Source of the DNA: Hyphomicrobiales bacterium
GTDB taxonomy: Bacteria > Pseudomonadota > Alphaproteobacteria > Rhizobiales > Beijerinckiaceae
Direction: 5' to 3'
Length of the DNA: 64,000 nt
NCBI GenBank assembly: GCA_019075865.1
Contig: JAGXAN010000008.1
Span: 1-64,000 of the forward strand
The position numbers and the translations under genes were made by a program. This document shows positions 36,304 to 44,712 of this stretch, one piece after another; position 1 is the stretch's first letter, and each line of letters opens with the position of its first letter. Under the pieces are notes generated by a model. The model searched no databases. It saw only the letters and a list, made by a program, of their open reading frames with translations, and was not told the DNA's origin.

Positions 36304-36829
36304 TCTCGCAGTCCATTCGTGGTTTGCGGCGCGTGACAACGCTGCCGCGAGGTTCAGATTTCAATTGGTCAAAACGCGTCTCAAATGGCAAAAACTGGCT
36401 CGGTTCGCTATGAAAGCCCCATCCAATGCGAACCCTTGAAGACATTCGAAATATGCGACCAATTCGAAAAATCGTCAACCATTTGTATTAAAAAAATACT
36501 AACACACAAGATGTAGCGTTTCGTGCCGTCGTGCGGCCTATTGCGCTGACCCGCAACTAACTATCTGCAAAATATGGAGCTTGGGCCAGACGTCCATTTA
36601 ATTCGTCCACAGATTGCGTGCTTTATCCCCAAGCTTCCGCGCCGGAAGCAGGGTTATTAACAAATTATGACACGAAAAAACGTCATTCTGAAGCCGACGT
36701 TCGAGAATCAGCGATCCGCAAATCCCAATCTTGCGGCATTGAGCACAGAATCAGCGTGAAGGCTGGACATGGCCTCATGGAATAAGGCATAGAATGGCGC
36801 ATCGAACATTTCACGATGAGGGCCTGCCG
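36304..36829. other. 526-bp divergent intergenic region between nrdJ and the NDUFA12 gene
   Basis: No convincing gene. The half near nrdJ (36440-36540) is AT-rich (TTGTATTAAAAAAATACTAA) and probably holds its promoter. Near 36509-36523 ACACACAAGATGTAG resembles half of an NrdR-type box but is not a good palindrome. The half near 36660-36720 (TTATTAACAAATTATGACACG) may hold the opposite promoter. Confidence 0.4.
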
Positions 36830-37237
36830 ATGCAATGGCTGTTACAGTTTTTCACCTGGTGGAACGGCCAGACGCTGAATACGCGCTTCCATACCTGGCG
36901 GCATGGTGAGTTTGTTGGCAAGGACACAGCGGGCAATAGCTATTACCGCACCCGCGGCGGCAAACTGGATGCGGCCCTTGGCTTTGAGCGGCGCTGGGTG
37001 ATTTATGTGGGCGAGAGCGATGGCTCTGCAACGCCCCCAGGCTGGTATGGTTGGCTGCATCACACCAGTGATGTGCCACCAACGCAAGAAAACTATCTTG
37101 CCAAGGATTGGCAGCGTCCGCATCAACCCAATATGTCGGGCACTGCACTGGCTTACCGCCCGCCCGGTTCCATGGCCAATATCGGCGTGAACCCCGAACC
37201 CGCCGCCGATTATGACGCATGGTCGCCCGGTGCCTGA
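36830..37237 (+). CDS. NADH:ubiquinone oxidoreductase accessory subunit NDUFA12-like
   Basis: 135 residues. MQWLLQFFTWWNGQTLNTRFHTWRHGEFVGKDTAGNSYYR and RRWVIYVGESDGSATPPGWYGWLHHTSDVPP match the B17.2/NDUFA12 complex I subunit found in alphaproteobacteria and mitochondria. It binds the hydrophilic arm of complex I. ATG at 36830 chosen over 36794 because the family begins at this tryptophan-rich motif and GAGGG precedes it. The order NDUFA12, DUF2155, aat is conserved in alphaproteobacteria. Confidence 0.92.
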   Translation: MQWLLQFFTWWNGQTLNTRFHTWRHGEFVGKDTAGNSYYRTRGGKLDAALGFERRWVIYVGESDGSATPPGWYGWLHHTSDVPPTQENYLAKDWQRPHQPNMSGTALAYRPPGSMANIGVNPEPAADYDAWSPGA

Positions 37238-37317
37238 ATTTGGTCGCAAGTTTTTGGCAAGTGACGTCGATCGATGGAACTGACTTGCACAGCAGCGGGC
37301 AGGCAAAGGAAGCAAGA

Positions 37318-37956
37318 ATGAACATGCGTGGCACCGTGGGAAGGACTTTTGCAAAGCTGGCATGTGTTGGCCTTGGCCTCGCACTTGTCGCCATGCCGGC
37401 ACGCGCGGACCACATTGAAAACCCTACCGCGACCTTTTCCGGCCTCGACAAGATCACCGGGCGCATCATCCACTTTTCAGCCTCCATCAATGAGACCGTG
37501 CAGTTTGGCTCGTTGCTGATCACGCCGCGCGTATGTGACTCCCGCCCGGCGACGCAGGCACCGCAAACCGAGAGCTTCATCCAGGTGGACCGTGTCAATG
37601 CCGCCAATAATTTCAAACGGATTTTTTCCGGTTGGGTGTTTGCGTCCAGCCCTGGACTGAACGGCATCGAAGACCCGATTTACGACATCTGGCTCACCAA
37701 CTGCTCAGGCGGCACCACGGTCATTGCCAGCGAAAAGCCACCCAGCGACGACAATGCCATCAGCGATACGCCAAGCCCGGCGGAAACCATGCCGCTGGCC
37801 CCCGCGCCGGTCGAGCCGCTGGCACCCAAACCCCGTCCCAAACCGCCTGTGCGTCGCCCACCAGCGGAACTCGCGCCCCGCTCCGTGCCCAAGCAGCGTT
37901 TTTATCCAACCAATACCCACGCCGATTTCCCCGGCGCACCGCAGGGCGTATATTGA
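37318..37956 (+). CDS. DUF2155 secreted protein
   Basis: 212 residues. Signal peptide about 1-30 (hydrophobic LACVGLGLALVAMPARA). The DUF2155 core spans about 35-140: ATFSGLDKITGRI, VQFGSLLITPRVCDSRPATQAPQTESFIQV, FSGWVFASSPGLNGIEDPIYDIWLTNC, with two cysteines that could pair. The tail is proline- and arginine-rich. Function unknown; the protein is probably periplasmic. ATG at 37318 follows AAAGGAAGC. Confidence 0.85.
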   Translation: MNMRGTVGRTFAKLACVGLGLALVAMPARADHIENPTATFSGLDKITGRIIHFSASINETVQFGSLLITPRVCDSRPATQAPQTESFIQVDRVNAANNFKRIFSGWVFASSPGLNGIEDPIYDIWLTNCSGGTTVIASEKPPSDDNAISDTPSPAETMPLAPAPVEPLAPKPRPKPPVRRPPAELAPRSVPKQRFYPTNTHADFPGAPQGVY

Positions 37957-37963
37957 ATCGCAT

Positions 37964-38653
37964 CTAATTCTGCGGCTCCGGGCCCTGCGACAGAATTTCC
38001 AGCACCCGCGCACCGCTATAGGCCGGCCGGTTGGACCAATCAACCACTTCAAATCTGCCCGAAGGCACGGCCGCATCGAGGCGGGCGTGATATTGGTTGC
38101 GGCTGATTTCTATGGCCCCAAGGCTGGCAAGATGCGGCGTGATGAATTGCGTATCGAGCAATTGATAATCCATGGCACGCAAATGCGCGACCAGATGCGC
38201 CAGCGCGACTTTGGAAGCATCCGTGGCGCGATGGAACATGCTTTCACCACAAAATGCCTGCCCCAGCGCGACGCCGTATAATCCGCCCACCAGCGCCCCA
38301 TCGAGATAAGTCTCGACACTATGGACGTGGCCTTGATCGAACAGCTTTCGATAAAGCTGGCGAATCAGGGGGTTGATCCAGGTTCCGGCCCCATCGGCGC
38401 GCGTTTTGGCGCAGCCCGCAATGACAGCATCGAAATCATGGTCGATGCGAACCTCGAACCGGTCGGCGCGCAATACCTTGGCGAGCGAGCGCCGGATGAT
38501 CAGCCCATCAAGCGGGAAAATTCCGCGATCGGGCGGGTCGACCCAGAATATATGCGGATCATCCGCGCTCTCCGCCATCGGAAACAGGCCTACGGAATAG
38601 GCCTGCAACAGAATTTGGGGTGTGAGCGACAGATTGTTCTGTATCCGGGACAT
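37964..38653 (-). CDS. aat: Leucyl/phenylalanyl-tRNA--protein transferase
   Basis: 229 residues. LLQAYSVGLFPMAESADDPHIFWVDPPDRGIFPLD at the N-terminus, TWINPLIRQLYRKLFDQGHVHSVE, and GGLYGVALGQAFCGESMF are the family signature. It adds Leu or Phe to N-terminal Arg/Lys of proteins, marking them for ClpS/ClpAP. It converges on the DUF2155 gene with 7 bp between. The ATG at 38653 begins the conserved part; upstream reading is non-conserved. Confidence 0.94.
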   Translation of the reverse strand: MSRIQNNLSLTPQILLQAYSVGLFPMAESADDPHIFWVDPPDRGIFPLDGLIIRRSLAKVLRADRFEVRIDHDFDAVIAGCAKTRADGAGTWINPLIRQLYRKLFDQGHVHSVETYLDGALVGGLYGVALGQAFCGESMFHRATDASKVALAHLVAHLRAMDYQLLDTQFITPHLASLGAIEISRNQYHARLDAAVPSGRFEVVDWSNRPAYSGARVLEILSQGPEPQN

Positions 38654-38717
38654 GCCCTTTATTGCGCGCAGCCGTTGGAGCGCGTCAAGCCCACCGGATG
38701 GACTTGCAGTCTTGCGC

Positions 38718-40157
38718 CTAACCTGCGGTTTTGAATTTGGTGGGGCGCAGCAAGAAGGACGGCACGTGATCGCCAAGCCCGATCACCGGCACATCATCCT
38801 CGTGGTCATGACGCGGGCGACGTTCATGGCGCTCTGGCCGCTCCTGACGCTCTGGGCGTTCGGCTCGAACGGGCGCTCGGGCACTGCGCTCCGGCGCGCT
38901 GCCCTCAGTCGGGCGCTCGCGCGTGGCAACTGGTTCGCGGCGCGGTGATCCTCGCCCGGCAGGGGCCTTGCGTTCACGCTTGCCGCGTGAAACTTGCGGT
39001 TCAGCGGATGTCTCGCCTTCGGCTTCCGGCACAGCCACATAATCGGGCAGCCAGTCGATTTTTCGCTCAATCAGCTTCTCGATTTCATCCACATATTTCT
39101 GGTCAGCCCGCGTCACGAGCGATAGCGCGGTGCCCAGTTTGCCGGCGCGGCCCGTGCGGCCGATGCGATGCACATAATCTTCGGCATGGGTTGGCATATC
39201 GAAATTGAAGACATGGCTGACATCTGGAATGTCGAGACCGCGCGCCGCCACATCCGAGCATACCAAAAGGTTGACCTGCCCGGATTTGAACGCATCCAGC
39301 GCCGCCATGCGCGCGCGTTGGTCGAGATCCCCATGCAGGGCACCCGCGCTAAACCCATGCCGCTCCAGCGATTGATGCAGCAAGGCCACCTCACTTTTGC
39401 GATTGCAGAATATGATGGCGTTTTTGAAATTGTCAGCGCTGCCCAAAAGGCGGCGCAGGGTCTCGCGCTTGGCATGGCCAGGAGCGGTTGTCACCAGCGC
39501 CTGCGTAATCGTGCTGGCAGTGGAGGCGGCACGCGCCACCTCTACCCGCGCCGGGTTATGCAGGAAGGTCTCGGTGAGCTTGGTGATTTCTGGCGGCATG
39601 GTTGCCGAGAAAAACAGGGTTTGCCGCGTGAACGGCACCAATTTGCAGATGCGCTCAATATCGGGAATGAAACCCATGTCGAGCATGCGATCGGCCTCGT
39701 CGATGACGAGAATCTCGATGCCCGTCAGCAAAAGCTTGCCGCGATCGGCAAAATCCAGCAATCGGCCGGGTGTCGCAATCAGCACATCGGCACCGCGCGT
39801 GATCTTGGCTTCCTGATCGCTGAACGATACGCCGCCAATCAACAAAGCCACATTGATCTTGTGATTGATACCGTAGCGCGCAAAAGATTCTTCTACCTGC
39901 GCCGCCAATTCGCGGGTTGGCTCCAAAATCAGCGTGCGCGGCATGCGGGCGCGGGCGCGTCCGGTTTCCAATCGCGAAATCATGGGCAGCGTGAAGGCGG
40001 CGGTTTTGCCGGTGCCGGTCTGGGCAATGCCCAGAACATCGCGGCCACTGATGGCAAACGGAATCGCCTGTGCCTGAATGGGGGTAGGGGTGGTGTAACC
40101 AGAAGCGGCTACAGCCTGGAGGACCTTGTCGCTAAGGCCTAACTCGGAAAAACTCAT
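38718..40157 (-). CDS. DEAD-box ATP-dependent RNA helicase (RhlE-like)
   Basis: 479 residues. All helicase motifs are present in order: Q motif (FSELGLSDKVLQAVAASGYTTPTPIQ), AQTGTGKT, PTRELA, DEAD (VIDEADRMLDMG), SAT, and HRIGRTGRAG, ending around residue 370. The last 100 residues are rich in Arg, Glu and Pro (RPERQERPERHERR), a disordered basic tail that in RhlE-type enzymes binds RNA. Roles may include ribosome assembly or mRNA decay. Exact orthology (RhlE or another) is uncertain. Confidence 0.9.
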   Translation of the reverse strand: MSFSELGLSDKVLQAVAASGYTTPTPIQAQAIPFAISGRDVLGIAQTGTGKTAAFTLPMISRLETGRARARMPRTLILEPTRELAAQVEESFARYGINHKINVALLIGGVSFSDQEAKITRGADVLIATPGRLLDFADRGKLLLTGIEILVIDEADRMLDMGFIPDIERICKLVPFTRQTLFFSATMPPEITKLTETFLHNPARVEVARAASTASTITQALVTTAPGHAKRETLRRLLGSADNFKNAIIFCNRKSEVALLHQSLERHGFSAGALHGDLDQRARMAALDAFKSGQVNLLVCSDVAARGLDIPDVSHVFNFDMPTHAEDYVHRIGRTGRAGKLGTALSLVTRADQKYVDEIEKLIERKIDWLPDYVAVPEAEGETSAEPQVSRGKRERKAPAGRGSPRREPVATRERPTEGSAPERSARAPVRAERPERQERPERHERRPRHDHEDDVPVIGLGDHVPSFLLRPTKFKTAG

Positions 40158-40363
40158 TATTATCCTGAAACGGCCCTGAGCGAATCGATCATGCCGTGGG
40201 GCGCGTCATCATGAACACATGAACTGCCAAATCATTGATCAGTCTGGGGGCACGCGCAAGCCCCACGTGAAATGCCTGCATGATGCCGCCATAAAAGTCA
40301 AGCTTTTGCTGCGAAATTGCAAGCTCGCCCACCAAATTGCCGATAAAAATTCAAGCGCTATGC

Positions 40364-40684
40364 TTACTGTGCATCGTCCTGATTTTTGACCTCGCCGGAG
40401 CAAGGCGCAAAAGTGACGGGCTTATCGAGTACGCTGCGGATCGAACCCGTTGCGCCGTAATCCACTTTTCCAAAATTATTGCGCGCGCCAGGGTTGGCCG
40501 CCTCGGTCACCCGGGTTGGCTGGCCGGTGCGCGTCCAGGCCAAAACGGGATACATGCCGCTGTCAGCGATCTGGCTGAGAACGCTGACACCAGCCATGCC
40601 GGTCAATGAAAAAATACCAGCGGCCACAATGATGGAATAGCGAAAGAACTTGTGATCGCCGGTGTCTACGTCGTCGTGTTTCAT
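40364..40684 (-). CDS. Hypothetical protein with one membrane segment
   Basis: 106 residues. MKHDDVDTGDHKFFRYS is followed by a hydrophobic segment at about 18-40 (IIVAAGIFSLTGMAGVSVL); the remainder (SGMYPVLAWTRTGQPTRVTE, APCSGEV) is polar. The N-terminal segment could be an uncleaved anchor. ATG at 40684 has GAGG upstream. It is the gene immediately downstream of cytochrome b561 on the same strand. No family recognised. Confidence 0.55.
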   Translation of the reverse strand: MKHDDVDTGDHKFFRYSIIVAAGIFSLTGMAGVSVLSQIADSGMYPVLAWTRTGQPTRVTEAANPGARNNFGKVDYGATGSIRSVLDKPVTFAPCSGEVKNQDDAQ

Positions 40685-40778
40685 GAACGGAACCTCTAAA
40701 CTTGAGGCTCCAAATTGCGCCAACTGGGTAAACGGGAGGTTTACACGTGGCATTTAATCCTGAAATAATGCCAAAGCC

Positions 40779-41333
40779 TCAGGAAGCCTGGCTCGAACGC
40801 ATCATTCGGTTCATCACACCATCTTTCAGGAAGAAATAGTGATAGAGCCCGGCAAGCAAATGCAAAGCCGCCACACCCACCAAAATATAGGCCAGCAATC
40901 CATGCAGATTTTCGGTGGTCTCGGCAAAAGGCTTGTTTACAGCCCAGGGCGAAGCAATGTTGAACAGGCCGAAATTGATACCGGCACCGCGCGCAAAGCG
41001 CGTCATCATCCCGACAATCGGCACGGCGAACATCAGAATATAAAGCAGGTAATGCCCGGCTTTCGAAATCAGGGCCTGCAAATGCGGCACGCTGCTTGGC
41101 AGGGCGGGAACCACATGGGTCAACCGCCAATAAAGCCGGAATGCCACCAGAATCAGCAAGGTTAAGCCGATGGCTGCATGCAGGTTGATCATGTCGCCTT
41201 TCAGCGGTTTTTGAAAATCATCAAAAATCAGTCCAACAAAGAATTGGAAAACAATGATCAAGGCGATCAGCCAATGCAGGCCAATGGCAATTGGTGAATA
41301 GCTTGTGGTTGCAACTTCATTTTTGGGCGGCAT
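40779..41333 (-). CDS. Cytochrome b561 (CybB-type)
   Basis: 184 residues and four membrane helices. Histidines expected to bind two haems b are visible at IGLHWLIA, NLHAAIG, and HGLLAYILVGVAALHLLAGLYHYF. Bacterial b561 proteins oxidise ubiquinol or reduce superoxide at the inner membrane. The ATG at 41333 starts MPPKNEVATTSYSPIAIGLHW. Cotranscription with the small hypothetical gene downstream is likely. Confidence 0.88.
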   Translation of the reverse strand: MPPKNEVATTSYSPIAIGLHWLIALIIVFQFFVGLIFDDFQKPLKGDMINLHAAIGLTLLILVAFRLYWRLTHVVPALPSSVPHLQALISKAGHYLLYILMFAVPIVGMMTRFARGAGINFGLFNIASPWAVNKPFAETTENLHGLLAYILVGVAALHLLAGLYHYFFLKDGVMNRMMRSSQAS

Positions 41334-41398
41334 GTTTTTTCCTGGGTGGCAATCAAGGCGCAATGGCCTAACTTTGTGACGCAATCATAAAATTGGGA

Positions 41399-43474
41399 CT
41401 AAATATCGACACTCTCGACGGCAAACGCGGCGCGTTCTGTAATAAAGGCAAATCGCGCCTCGGGTTTGTTGCCCATCAGTCGATCAACGGCGTCTATGGT
41501 ATTTTCTCGGTCATCGGCGGCAATGGTCACTTTCAAAAGCAGGCGCTTTTTGGGGTCCATCGTGGTCTCTTTTAACTGGTCTGCGCGCATTTCGCCCAGC
41601 CCCTTGAAGCGGCCAATCTCGATTTTGCCTTTGCCGGTAATGACATTTTTCAAAAGGTGTTCGCGGTCGGCCTCATCACGCGCGTAATAGCGCTTGGTGC
41701 CTTGGGTCAGCGAATAAAGCGGCGGCACCGCGAGATAGAGATGCCCGCCATCAATCAATTTGGGCATCTCCCGATAAAAATAGGTAATGAGCAGCGAAGC
41801 AATATGCGCACCATCCACGTCCGCGTCGGTCATGATGATGATCTTTTCATAGCGCAGATCAGCATCCTTATAGTGGCTTCCCGTGCCGCAACCGAGCGCT
41901 TGCGCCAGATCGGACAATTGCTGGTTGGCCTGCAGTTTGTCTCGCGTCGCGCTGGCGACATTGAGGATCTTGCCACGCAGCGGCAAAATCGCCTGGTTGG
42001 CCCGATCCCGCGCCTGTTTGGCGGAACCGCCGGCCGAATCGCCTTCCACGATGAACAATTCGGAGCCTTGCGACGAATTATTGGAGCAATCGGCCAATTT
42101 ACCCGGCAGCCGCAGCTTTTTGACCAGGGATTTGCGCGCCACATCCTTTTCCGCGCGGCGGCGCAACCGGTCCTCGGCGCGCTCAATCGTCCAGTCGAGG
42201 AGCCGCGTCGCCTGCACGGGTGAACCCGCCAACCAGTGATCGAACGCATCGCGCACGCTGGTCTCGACAATCCGTGCCGCTTCGGCCGACATCAGACGGC
42301 CCTTGTTCTGGCCCTGAAATTCCGGCTCGCGGATGAAAATGGCGATCATCGCGGCGCAATTGAGCATGATATCGTCAGTGGTGATGCCGCTGGCCCGCTT
42401 GGTCTGGCCAATGCGTTCGGCATGGTCTTTCAGGCCGCGCAACATGGCGATCCGAAAACCGGCTTCATGGGTGCCGCCATCGGGGGTCGGAATGGTGTTG
42501 CAATAGGAGCGCACGAAACCATCTTCGCCCGCCTGCCACGCCACCGCCCATTCAATCGAGCCGTGCCGTCCGGGTTTGTCGATACGTCCGGTAAAGGGCT
42601 GGTCCGTCACCAATTCCCGTCCGTCGATTTCCTGCGCCAGATAATCCTTCAACCCACCCGGAAAGCGAAACACGGCTTCGGTGGGTATGGCACTGCCCGG
42701 CTCCAGCAGCCCTGGCGCGCAATGCCAGCGAATTTCAACGCCGCCAAACAGATAGGCTTTGGACCGCGCCATTTTGAAAATGCGCGCCGGCTTGAAATGC
42801 GCACCTTCGCCAAAAATCTGCGGGTCTGGCAGAAACCGCAGCCGGGTGCCGCGCCGGTTTTGCACGCGGCCAATGGTTTCCAGCGGCCCGATCGGGCTGC
42901 CACGTTCAAAAATCTGGCGGTACAGCGTCTGCTCGCGCGCCACCTCCACCTCAAGTCGCACCGACAGCGCATTGACCACCGAAACGCCAACCCCGTGCAA
43001 ACCGCCCGATGTCTCATAGGCCTTGGAATCAAACTTGCCGCCGGCATGCAGCGTGGTCATGATCACTTCAAGCGCTGATTTGTCGGGGAATTTCTTGTGG
43101 CGATCGACGGGTATGCCGCGGCCATTGTCCGAGACACACAACCAGCCTTCCGGTTCCATGCTTACTTCGATGAATGAGGCATGGCCAGCCACCGCTTCAT
43201 CCATGGAATTGTCGATAACTTCGGCAAACAGATGATGCAGCGCCGCTTCGTCCGTGCCGCCAATATACATGCCAGGGCGGCGGCGAACCGGCTCCAGCCC
43301 CTCAAGAACATCAATTGAATCCGCGTTATATTCGGCTTCCCCGGTCTTGGGTAAAGCCACGCGGGGCTCAGGCCGCACGACCGCCTTGCGCTGGCTTGCG
43401 CCGCGCACCGTCGCTCCCTCCGCGTCGGCTTTTGGGGCCACAACCGGCAATGATTCAAACAGGTCTTCGTTCAT
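41399..43474 (-). CDS. parE: DNA topoisomerase IV subunit B
   Basis: About 691 residues. GHKL ATPase motifs: EVIDNSMDEAVAG (about residue 87), DNGRGIPVD, TSGGLHGVGVSVVNALS. The TOPRIM domain has IVEGDSAGGSAKQARDR and the metal-binding MTDADVDGAHI, and GLGEMRADQLKETTMDP near the end is diagnostic for ParE/GyrB; the lack of a GyrB-size insertion favours ParE. With ParC it unlinks daughter chromosomes. Start: ATG at 43474; a GTG two codons upstream (43480) is equally possible. The first 45 residues are an extension before the conserved YNADSI. Confidence 0.93.
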   Translation of the reverse strand: MNEDLFESLPVVAPKADAEGATVRGASQRKAVVRPEPRVALPKTGEAEYNADSIDVLEGLEPVRRRPGMYIGGTDEAALHHLFAEVIDNSMDEAVAGHASFIEVSMEPEGWLCVSDNGRGIPVDRHKKFPDKSALEVIMTTLHAGGKFDSKAYETSGGLHGVGVSVVNALSVRLEVEVAREQTLYRQIFERGSPIGPLETIGRVQNRRGTRLRFLPDPQIFGEGAHFKPARIFKMARSKAYLFGGVEIRWHCAPGLLEPGSAIPTEAVFRFPGGLKDYLAQEIDGRELVTDQPFTGRIDKPGRHGSIEWAVAWQAGEDGFVRSYCNTIPTPDGGTHEAGFRIAMLRGLKDHAERIGQTKRASGITTDDIMLNCAAMIAIFIREPEFQGQNKGRLMSAEAARIVETSVRDAFDHWLAGSPVQATRLLDWTIERAEDRLRRRAEKDVARKSLVKKLRLPGKLADCSNNSSQGSELFIVEGDSAGGSAKQARDRANQAILPLRGKILNVASATRDKLQANQQLSDLAQALGCGTGSHYKDADLRYEKIIIMTDADVDGAHIASLLITYFYREMPKLIDGGHLYLAVPPLYSLTQGTKRYYARDEADREHLLKNVITGKGKIEIGRFKGLGEMRADQLKETTMDPKKRLLLKVTIAADDRENTIDAVDRLMGNKPEARFAFITERAAFAVESVDI

Positions 43475-43557
43475 GCTCACAATGGGATGTTAGTGATTCG
43501 CTGTGCCCAGACTATGGCACACTTTACCAGATAGTGCCGCAAATCCACTGTTTCAGG

Positions 43558-44712
43558 CTAGGTTACCGCGCCGCTGAATGTCAATTTCCCGTTGAAATCG
43601 CGGTGGACAGCGAGTGCGAGAATTTCCGTCCCGCTGAAATTTAACATGCGCGGCCGCTCCAGAAGCGCACCGGCTTCGCCATTGACACGCGCCACCGCAA
43701 TGTTGACGCGCTCGCCAAAGGCGTGGAGATCAATGACGGGAATGCTGGCATCCGTGCCCTGCGGCACCATGAAATCGTGCCCGTCATCCTGCCAGCGAGA
43801 CAGGCCGATGAAATGCGAAACATGCGCGCGCTGGAACCATGGCTCGGCTTTGATCATGGCCAGCAAGGACAATGGCGCGATCAGATATCCGTCCTGCATC
43901 GCCTCGATCTGGCTTTGCAATCCGGCCGCTGAAAACGGCGCATGATATTGCATGCTGGCGCTGGAAAGCAGCATTACCAGGGGCCCGCTCACCAACCCGG
44001 CCTGCGAGGCTGGCGGCAATGTCGTCAATAATTGCGACCGCTGCACAATGTGCGTGGCCTCGATGAAGGTGAGTGCGCAAGTCACCATTTTCACTTGCTG
44101 TTGAATGACGGGCTGCCAAATCGGGGCGCGATCGCCATTTTGGGCGTTTTCATAGGTGATAATCAAGGAAGCCATCGCGGGCTTGGGAAGGTCGACATTG
44201 AAGAAAGGTTCAACCGCCGATCCAAGATCGACCGTGCCATCGGGGGCATCGCCCGCCAATATGCCCACGAGCCGCACGCTTTGCGCTTGCAGGGCGCATT
44301 CGAGGGCCAGGTCTGCCAGATCAATGTCTCCCATTCGGGAAACGGTGAGCAGCGCGGCAGCATCCATCTGCCGAACCCGCTCCAGCGCCGCATCGCGCGG
44401 CATATGCAGCGGCAGCAGCGCGACATGCAGGCCAAGGCGGCAGGCCGCGAACAACCCGCAAATGGTTTCATTCGCACCCGCGCCATAAAGGGCGATGGTT
44501 TCACCCGCCACCAGACCGACATTGCTGAGCAGCAAGGTGAGCCGCCCGACCCGCGTTGCAATTTCGCCTATGGTCAGGGCCGGGCCGTTGGGGCCGCCAC
44601 GCAATCCGGGCGCGTTCGGTCGCATTTGCGCCGCCCCGTCCAGCAGTAAATCCAGCGTGCAACCGGCCAGCGGGTCATTCGGGTCCATTGGTTGGGCTGC
44701 GCTCTCGCTCAT
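43558..44712 (-). CDS. Degenerate AMP-binding-like protein of unknown function
   Basis: 384 residues. Residues about 25-125 (LTIGEIATRVGRLTLLLSNVG, then LVAGETIALYGAGANETICGLFAACRLGLHVALLPL) closely resemble the N-terminal lobe of acyl-CoA ligases. However, the phosphate loop (SGTTGxxK), the GxTE-type motif and the C-terminal catalytic lysine domain are not visible, and total length is well below the usual 500-550. It is probably not an active ligase. Its ATG overlaps the stop of the YejA-like binding-protein gene (ATGA), so the two are co-translated. It could be a decayed or re-purposed ligase; I cannot assign a function. Confidence 0.65.
   Translation of the reverse strand: MSESAAQPMDPNDPLAGCTLDLLLDGAAQMRPNAPGLRGGPNGPALTIGEIATRVGRLTLLLSNVGLVAGETIALYGAGANETICGLFAACRLGLHVALLPLHMPRDAALERVRQMDAAALLTVSRMGDIDLADLALECALQAQSVRLVGILAGDAPDGTVDLGSAVEPFFNVDLPKPAMASLIITYENAQNGDRAPIWQPVIQQQVKMVTCALTFIEATHIVQRSQLLTTLPPASQAGLVSGPLVMLLSSASMQYHAPFSAAGLQSQIEAMQDGYLIAPLSLLAMIKAEPWFQRAHVSHFIGLSRWQDDGHDFMVPQGTDASIPVIDLHAFGERVNIAVARVNGEAGALLERPRMLNFSGTEILALAVHRDFNGKLTFSGAVT

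Noticed and set aside
36304-36600. NrdR box or cobalamin riboswitch before nrdJ
   Set aside because: Only a half-like ACACACAAGATGTAG was seen, not a paired 16-bp NrdR palindrome, and no B12-box pattern was recognised by eye. A covariance-model search would settle it.
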